A stretch of 64,000 bases of DNA from Aureococcus anophagefferens (Eukaryota; Sar; Pelagophyceae; Pelagomonadales; Pelagomonadaceae): assembly GCF_000186865.1 (NCBI RefSeq), contig NW_008705571.1, forward strand, positions 1,064,465-1,128,464, written 5' to 3'. A model generated the notes under the pieces. That model had not been told where the DNA came from and ran no database searches. It worked only from the letters and a program-made list of their open reading frames with translations. Both the position numbers and the translations under genes were made by a program. Position 1 is the stretch's first letter, and each line of letters begins with the position of its first letter. Shown here in pieces: positions 1-7,800 of the stretch.

Positions 1-136
1 GCCGCGTCGCCGGCGGCCGCGCGGCGCGGCGCGGCGTCGACGGGCGAAGCTGGAGCGCCGCGGCCGAGGCGAGGCACAGCGCCGCGGCGACGGCGCGCAC
101 GGACCGGTGGCGCGAGCTCGGGCGGCGACGAGCCAT
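1..136 (-). CDS. 5' end of a secreted or plastid-targeted protein, cut by the left edge
   Basis: The ATG lies at 136 on the minus strand and the frame stays open to the edge, giving about 45 residues. The product starts MARRRPSSRHRSVRAVAAAL and continues into an Ala/Leu-rich core (CLASAAALQL) and an Arg/Ser/Pro/Ala-rich stretch. A basic n-region, a hydrophobic core and a basic hydroxylated tail resemble a signal peptide plus plastid transit peptide in algae with secondary plastids. The mature protein is outside the window, so no function can be given. About 210 bp without a clear gene separate it from the exonuclease stop at 347. Confidence 0.5.
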   Translation of the reverse strand, partial: MARRRPSSRHRSVRAVAAALCLASAAALQLRPSTPRRAARPPATR

Positions 137-346
137 GTCTCTCGCTCGAGCCAAAGACTTGCGCGCCGCCGGCGTGGTTTCGCGCTCGACCAGTCGACGC
201 GACTCGACGAGCTGGAATTCACGACCGTGGGTTCCGAGGGCTCGAGCGCGCCGAGACGCTGCGTGGTGGCAGCAGCAGACCGTGGTGGCAGCAGCCAGAC
301 GTCAAGCGAAGCCAGCACTTCGCGTCAGGTCGCCTCGGGCGCCTCC

Positions 347-1800
347 TTACGCCGCGCCGCGGTCGCCCGGCGGGGCGTGCTTCGCGAGGAAGTCGCGCTT
401 CGCGGCCCCCGCGGCGGCGGCGAGGTCCGGGACGCGGGCGGCGAGCGCGTCGAGGCACGCGGCGACGGCCGCCGGGTCGTCGCCGGCGACGACGACGCGG
501 CTGCCGCCGCCCGCCGCCGCGTCCGAGTCGACGTCGACGTCGACGGCCGGGTGGGCGCCGCGGAGCGCCGCGAGGGCCGCGCCGCGCTTGCCGATGACGC
601 GGCCGACGAGCCGCGCGGGCGCGTCGACGGCCGCGCGGGGCCGCCGCGGCGCGGCGGCCGCGCGCGGCGCGAACGACGGCCCCGCGTCGAGGCCCGCCGC
701 GCAGCGCAGGAGGTCGTGGAGGGCGACGACGAGCGTCGCGGCGACGTCGGCGCCCGCGTCGTGGGCCGGGCCCTCGGCGCGCGCGCCGAGGCCCGCGGCG
801 GCGCGCGCCGCGCCGCCCTCGGGCACGTCGGCGAGGAGCGCCCGCAGCCCCGGCGCGGCGGCCCGCGGCGCCCAGTGGAGGAGCACCGTGTCGATGGAGC
901 GGCGCCGGAGCGCGCCGCCGCGCACGCGGAGCGCGCGGAGGTCCGCGGAGAGCTTGTGGCCGACGAGGAACGTCGTGTCGTCCCACGCGGCCGCGAGCCT
1001 GGGCAGGACAAGAGAGATTCAACGTCGCTTCAACGTGAGTGTTCCGCGCGCGCGCGTCCCGGAAAACACATCCACGCTTCGAGACCGTTCCAAGAGATGA
1101 TCGCTCGTCCAAAAATCAGCCAAAACGAGTGGAAAACGGCCGAGATAGGAGCCTTTGAAGTTGGGAATTTCGCTCTCTTGTCCCACGCGGCCGCGAGCGC
1201 GCGCTGCACGTCGCCGAGCCCGAGGAGCGCCGGCGCGGCGACGTGGTCCGCCCAGGCCAGGCCGTGGACCTCGTCCTTCCAGGCCAGGCGGTCGCCGTAG
1301 TCCGGCGACCGCCAGCCGAGCGCCTCGCCGCAGTCCGGGTCGACGAGGCCCTCGACGACGGTCCGCGCGGCCGCGGCGACGCCGCCGGCCGCCGCCTCCC
1401 AGGTCAGCGCGACGGCGCAGACGGCCAGCGGGAACCGCGCGCCGTCGGAACGGCGCTCGCACATCTCGACGTCGACGCAGAGCCACGTGACGCGGTCGCC
1501 TCCCGGCCGCGGCGCCGCGGCGAGCTCGAGCCACGGCGCGCCGGCGGCCCCGGCGTCCGCGGCGCCGAGGAGCGGGCCGTAGAGCTCGGCCGACGCGAAG
1601 CGCGGGTGCCGCGACGTCGCCGCCGCCAGGGACCCCACGTCCGCCGCGACGCGCGCGAGGCTCACGCCGCGCTGGCGCAGCGACGGCGGCGCCGCCGGCG
1701 TCGCCGGCGTCGCCGCCGCCGCCTCGCGCCGCTGGCGCTTCGACGGCGTGTGCTGCGACGCGTCCGTCTCCCAGGCGCACCGCGTTGGAGATTCGCTCAT
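347..1800 (-). CDS. DEDDh 3'-5' RNA exonuclease (REX-like) with C-terminal KH domain
   Basis: Two exons (1800-1199 and 998-347) joined across a 200-bp intron encode 417 residues. The DEDDh exonuclease motifs are in order: Exo I LCVDVEMCE near residue 110, Exo II LVGHKLSADLRAL just after the splice junction, and Exo III AHDAGADVAATL. The C-terminal part holds a KH-type RNA-binding segment (LVGRVIGKRGAALAAL, a VIGxxG loop). Members of this family trim structured RNAs or pre-rRNA, so a nuclear RNA-processing role is likely. Splicing restores the Ala-Ala-Ala-Trp-Asp/Asp-Thr-Thr-Phe junction and keeps the frame. The start used is the first ATG, at 1800; it shares a CATG with the opposing gene. The KH fusion is unusual for REX proteins. 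Confidence 0.82.
999..1198 (-). mobile_element. Introner family B, copy 1 (200-bp intron)
   Basis: This intron of the exonuclease gene is about 90% identical over its core to the intron at 55820-56019, in an unrelated gene. Both are exactly 200 bp including the left target copy. Read on the gene strand it begins GCTCGCGG (a GC donor) and ends TGCCCAG. The flanks repeat for 19 bp (980-998 and 1180-1198), longer than the 8-10 bp seen elsewhere. The ends are imperfect inverted repeats (GGACAAGAGAG near the 5' end, its complement near the 3' end). It carries the 17-base core shared with the element at 2249-2459, here at 1105-1121. Confidence 0.85.
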
Positions 1801-1833
1801 GCTCAAAAGCCAAAAGGAGACTCGCTCATGCTC
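1787..1833 (+). repeat. Short direct repeat at the head-to-head junction
   Basis: An 18-bp unit (GGAGATTCGCTCATGCTC) at 1787-1804 recurs with one mismatch at 1816-1833. It covers the start codons of both diverging genes. It sits where homology of the right-hand gene to its own repeat modules breaks off, so it may mark a rearrangement joint. Confidence 0.7.
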
Positions 1834-4800
1834 GGCCTCCCGAACACCGCTTCACCAAGGTGCCTTTTTCTTTCATTCTTTTCATATTTGACAGAACGAT
1901 TTTAGGCGCGTGGGGAGACTTCGGACAGATAAACTTGCGAGACAACATGACGACTGCCGTCGACTTTTGCTTCGTCGACGCTGAAGACGAGCCGGTGGAG
2001 CTGGAACGCTTCTACTTTACGATCTTCGACGTCGACCAGCAGCGAAAGGAGAACCGCCATTCGGAGCTTCTATGCGTCGACTCGGACCAGTACGACTCCT
2101 ACGTCCTCGCCGGCGCGACGTCGCTCGACATCGAGGAGCGCGACGTCGCCTGCGACGGCTCGCCCGGCGCGTCGACGACCTTCGCGTCGACGTCCGCGGG
2201 CTTTGAGTGCGACAACCCCACCGATGCCCAAAATCTGGGCGAGGTCTCGTGCTGCGCAGTGTGGATTCCAACCACTGGTTTGGGGGGTCCCCACCAAACT
2301 TCAGCACTCTCTAGCTCCGTCAAATCGAAGTCGATTCGGCTGATTTTTGGACGAATCGATTGCTTTCGTCGAGTTCTCGAAGCCCAGCGAAAGAGTCTGG
2401 TCCAAACCGTTCGATTACGCGCACATTGAAGTCGGGTTGAAGATTTGGAATATACACAGGTGCGCCGATTGTGCCCAATGCGCGGAGAACGAGGCTCTCG
2501 CGGAATACTTCCCAATCGACCAAAGCGCGCGTTCGGTCATGTTCGTCTTCAAGCAGCCGCGGGACTGCTTCCGACTGGTTTATGACGTTCCCTGCGACGA
2601 TTGCTTCCTCGACGTACGCGCGGCGTCCCTTTTTTGACGAGGGGAAATGGCGCGAGCGACTCCATCGTAGGCAACAACGGGCTTCAACGGCGGCCGCAAT
2701 TTCATCTTCGGCGGGTCCTCGAGCCTCTGCGACTGGCCGACGCGCGCGCCAACGCACGCGCCGACGACGGGCCGGCCCACGGAGTCGCACGCGCCGTCGG
2801 CCACGGCGGCGCCCTCCGTCGCGCCGACGGCGTCCGCGCCGCCCTCGGCGACGCCCGCGCCGTCGGGCACGGCGTCGCCCACGGCCGCGCCAACGACGGC
2901 CGCCCCGAGCTACACGCCGGCGCCGACGGCGACGGCGTCGCCGACCGTCGAGCCGTCGTCGCCCCTGCCGAGCGCGTCGCCCGCGCCGTCGGCGCCGACG
3001 GCCGCGCCGTCGACGCTGTGGAACATCTGTGACGGGCCGGAGTACGAGCTCTACATCGAAGGCTCGATCTTAAAAGCGAACAACCTCGGCGGCGTCGGGC
3101 CCGGCGACGACTCGGACGAGGTCCTTCGCTACTCGGAGGTCACAGAAAAGGACGGAAGGCCCGTCGACCTCGTGGTGAGCGTGCAGGACGGCCACGAATA
3201 CGAAGTGGCTGATAATTACGCGGTGCGTTCCCTAGCGCCGACCTTTCGTGCATAAACCCACCCACCCGCGCAGGACTATCAAGGCGTCTGGGAGATGTTC
3301 GGCCAGATAAACGTGCGCGACGATTCGACGGCGCACTTACGCTTCAGTTTCGTGGACAGCGAGACCGACGAGCCCGTCGTCTTGAGACGCTTCTACGTGA
3401 CCGTATTCGACATCGACCAGCAGCGTTCGGAGAACCGCCACACCCAGCGTCCTGTGGCCGTGACGATGTTCGAGAGATTTTGGGTGGGGAAAAGATGAAA
3501 ATTCGTTACCGACACATTTGCAGGCCACACCGAACGGCTATGCTTGAACGACGATCAGTTCGACGAATACGTGCTGAGAGACTCGACGTCGCTCAACGTC
3601 GAGACCCACGACACCGCGTGCGATGGCTCCGAGGGCTCGTCGGTCACCTTCGCGTCGACGGCCGCGGGATTCATCTGTGACAATCCAACGGATCCCCAGC
3701 AACTCGGGCAAATTTTCTGTGCGGACCAGCGTCCCGCGGCCCGACTTCGAGAGATTTTGACTACAGACACGACAGGCGAGGAGTGCGACCAATGCGTGGA
3801 CCAGGGCTTCGACGAGTACTTCCCCATCGACCAGGCTGAACGAAGCGTCATGTTCGTCTTCCGGGCGCCGCGGTCGAGCTTCGACCTGTCCTACACGCTG
3901 CCCTGCGTGGACTGTTTCCTCGATGCGACGACGGGCTTCAACGGCGGGCGGAACTTTCTCTTCGGCGGGTCGTCGTCGCTCTGCATCTGGCCGACGCCCA
4001 CGCCGACGGTGGCGACGACCGAGTATTGGGGCATCTGCGACGGGCCGGAGTACGAGCCAGCGTCATGTGGCCGTGACGATTTTCAAGAGATTTGGGGTGG
4101 GAAATCGTTACCGTCATGCTTGGTAGGTACGAGCTCTCCATCGACGCCACGGAGATCACGATGAACAACCTCGGCGGCGTCGGGCCGAACGCCGACGACG
4201 ACCCTGTCCTGCGCTACGCGCACGTCACCGAAAAAGATGAAAGGCCCGTGGACCTCGTCGTCAGCGTGCGGGACGGCCATGAATATCTCACGGCAGATAA
4301 CTTTGCCGAATACCAGGGCGCCTGGGAGATGTTCGGCCAGATCAACGTTCGCGACGATTCGACGGCGCACCTCACGTTCTCCTTCGTCGACAGCGAGACG
4401 TCCGCGCCGGTCGTGCTGGAACGGTTCTACGTCACTGTCTTCGACATCGACCAGCAACGTTCGGAGAACCGTCACACGGAGCGTCTATGCGTGGACAACG
4501 ACCAGTACGACGAGTACGTCCTCCGCGAGTCCGCGTCGCTAGTGTTCGAGGCGCAGGACACCGCGTGCGACGGCTCCGAGGGCTCGTCGGTGACGTTTCA
4601 GTCCACGGAGGCAGGCTTTATCTGTTTTTGTCGGTGTCATTGCTTTTCAAGCCGGAAAGCTTTGATCGTCACGCATAACAGGTGATAATCCCACCGATCC
4701 TCAAAAGCTCGGCAGAGTCTTCTGCGCGGGACCAGCGTAGCGCGGCCGTGACGATTTTCGAGAGATTTTGACTGCAGAAACGATATAGGCGAGGACTGCG

Positions 4801-7800
4801 ACCAATGCATCGACCAAGGCTTCGACGAGTACTTCCCCATCGACCAGGCCGAACGAAGCGTCATGTTCGTCTTCCGCGCGCCGCGGTCGTCCTTCGACCT
4901 GTCCTACACGCTGCCCTGCGTGGATTGCTTCCTCGACGCGACGACGGGCTTCAACGGTGGGCGGAACTTCCTCTTCGGCGGTTCCTCGTCGCTCTGCGTC
5001 TGGCCGACGCCCGCGCCGACGTCGCGGCCGTCCGACGCGCCGACGCGCGTGCCCGCGACGCCGACGGCCGTCCCGACGTCGAGCGCGCCGACGACCGACG
5101 ACTTCTACTGGCACACCTGCGAGGATCCCTTCCACGACTTCTCGCTGGAGAACGACGTCGCGGGCGCCGGCGAGCTCCTGCGCTTCGCCGCCGCGACGAC
5201 GCTCGACGGCGCCGCCGTGGACCTCGTCGTCGCCGCGGCCGACGGCGCGGCCGGCGACGGCGTCTCCGGCGCCACGCGGGACAAGTTCGGCTTCGTCGGC
5301 GTCCCCGACGACGCGCGGGTCGACCTCGAGCTCGCCTTCGAGGACGCCGGCGGGGACGCCGTCGCGCTCCGGCGCTTCTACGTGTCCGTCGTCGACATCG
5401 ACGTCGAGGCCGGCCGCCGCGAGGAGCTCTGCGTCGACGACGGCGAGTACGACGAGTACGTTTTGGGCAAGAACAGCTCGCTCTCCGTCGAGGCGCGCGA
5501 CGCGGCGTGCGACGGCGGGCCCGGCGCGTCCACGGTCTTCGCGGCGACGGAGGCGGGCTTTTCCTGCGACGATCCCACGAACCCCATGCGCCTGAACACG
5601 GTCTTCTGCGAGGAGTGCCGCGAGTGCCTCGACGACGGCCTCGAGCTCGTCTCAGCGTCCTGTGGCCGTGACGATTTTCGAGAGATTTTGGATGGGAAAA
5701 CAGTGAGAAATCGTCACCGTCATGCTTGGTAGGCTCGCCTTCCCCGTGGTCCACACGGAGCGCGGCGTCATGTTCGTGCTCCGCGAGAAGCGGAGCGCCA
5801 TGCGGCTGTCCTACGCGGTCGCCTGCGACGGCTGCGAGGCCGGGGGCGCGTCGGGGATGCTCTTCGCCGGGGCCTCGTCGCTCTGCACCTTCGAGTCCGA
5901 GGCCTGGGAGACGTGCAACGACGGCGACGCGACGCTCCAGCTCGAGGGCGCGGAGCTCGTCTCCAACAATTTGGGCGGCGCGGGGCCCGTCTTCTCGGAC
6001 CCCGAAGTGCTCCGCTACGCCGGCGTCGTCGAGCGGACGGACGACAGCCCCGTGGACCTCGTCGTGAGCGCCGTTGACGGCGCCTACAGGACGGCGGACA
6101 ACTACGCTTTGTACCAGGGCCTCTGGAACCAGTACGGCCAGATCAACGTCCGCGACAACAGCACCGCGCGCCTGCGCTTCTCGTTCGTCGACGCGGCGAC
6201 GGACCTGGCCGTGGGGCTCGAGCGCTTCTACGTGACGATCTTCGACATCGACCAGCAGCGGAAGCCGAACCGGCACCGGGAGATGCTCTGCATCGACGAC
6301 GACCAGTACGAGGACTACGTCCTCGGCGGGGACCCGACGCTCGACGTGTCGTCGTCGCCGCGGCGCTGCGACGGGTCGGCCGGGTCGACGTCGACGTCCT
6401 TCCTCTCGACGGCCGCGGGCTTCATCTGCGACAACCCGAGCGGCGCGGCGTCCTGCGGCCGAACCAATGTTCGAGAGATTTCGACGGGGGACGAGAACAA
6501 TCGTCACCGACGCGTTTCGTAGGAGCGACCCGCTGGACCTCGGCACCGTCGTCTGCGCCGAGTGCGACCAGTGCGTGGCCCAGGGCTTCGACGCCTACTT
6601 CCCGATCAACCAGGCGGACCGGAGCGTCATGTTCACCTTCGAGAAGGAGCGCATGTCCTTCGACCTCTCCTACACGCTGCCCTGCGAGGACTGCTTCCTC
6701 GAGGAGCTCACGGGCTTCAACGGCGGGCGCAACTTCCTCTTCGGCGGCGAGTCGAGCCTCTGCGCCTGGCCCACCATGGCCCCGACGGCGCCGGCGTGGG
6801 TCACGTGCTCCGGGTCCGACGTCGCGCTCGAGATCGAGGGCGCGGAGCTCGTCGCGAACAACCTCGGCGGCGCGGGGCCCGCGTTCGGCGACGAGCCCGT
6901 GCTCCGCTACGCGGACGTCTGGCGCGGCGACGGGAGCCCCGTCGACCTCGTCGTGAGCGTCCAGGAGGGCACGGACTACGCCGTCGCCGACGACTACGCC
7001 AACTACCAGGGCCTCTGGAACCAGTACGGCCAGATCAACGTCCGCGACAATTCGACGGCGCACCTCGTCTTCTCCTTCGTGGACTCGGCGACGGAGCGGC
7101 CCGTCGGCCTCGAGCGCTTCTATTTCACGATCTTCGACATCGACCAGCAGCGCAACGAGAACCGGCACCGCGAGATGCTCTGCGCCGCTTCGGCGTCGAC
7201 GAAGCGTGGCGCTCCGATGCTTACTTTGGACCGCGCAGGTATCGACGACGACCAGTACGACGACTACGTGCTCGGCGGCGACCCGACGCTCGAGATCTCG
7301 CGGCGCGCCACGCGCTGCGACGGCTCGGCCGGGGCGTCGACGACGTTCCTCTCGACGGCCGCGGGCTTCGAGTGCGACAACCCCCAGGTCCGCGACGCGG
7401 CGTCCTTTTTGAAACTGTACCGCGCAACAAAATCACTCCCAGAAAAATTAGGACCCCCAGTTCCTGGGCACCGTGGCGTGCGAGGACTGCGCGCAGTGCG
7501 TGGACCAGGGCTTCGACGAGTACTTCCCCATCGACCAGGCGGACCGCAGCGTCATGTTCACGTTCCGCGAAGCGCGCGACTCGTTCACCCTCTCCTACAC
7601 GCTGCCCTGCGCGGACTGCTTCCTCGACGCGACGACGGGCTTCAACGGCGGGCGCAACTTCCTCTTCGGCGGCGAGTCGAGCCTCTGCGCCTGGCCGACG
7701 CCCGCGCCGACGGCGCCCGCGGACGCGTGGCCCGCGTGCGACGGCGCGGCGTACGACTTCGACCTGAGCGCCGCGACGCTCGCCGCGAACGACCTCGGCG

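Noticed and set aside
135..1300. Plus-strand frames over the exonuclease gene
   Set aside because: Antisense shadows; the minus strand has the ordered DEDDh motifs.
3437..6522. Regularly spaced short repeats as a CRISPR array
   Set aside because: They lie at splice positions in a eukaryotic gene, with target duplications and irregular spacing.
4951..6546. Long minus-strand frame (531 codons) opposite the repeat gene
   Set aside because: Arg/Pro-rich shadow of the plus-strand modules; GC-rich sequence lacks stop codons by composition. No motif.
1799..7451. Repeat gene read as a multiply frameshifted pseudogene
   Set aside because: Every frame break coincides with an intron that restores a residue pattern present in a sister module.
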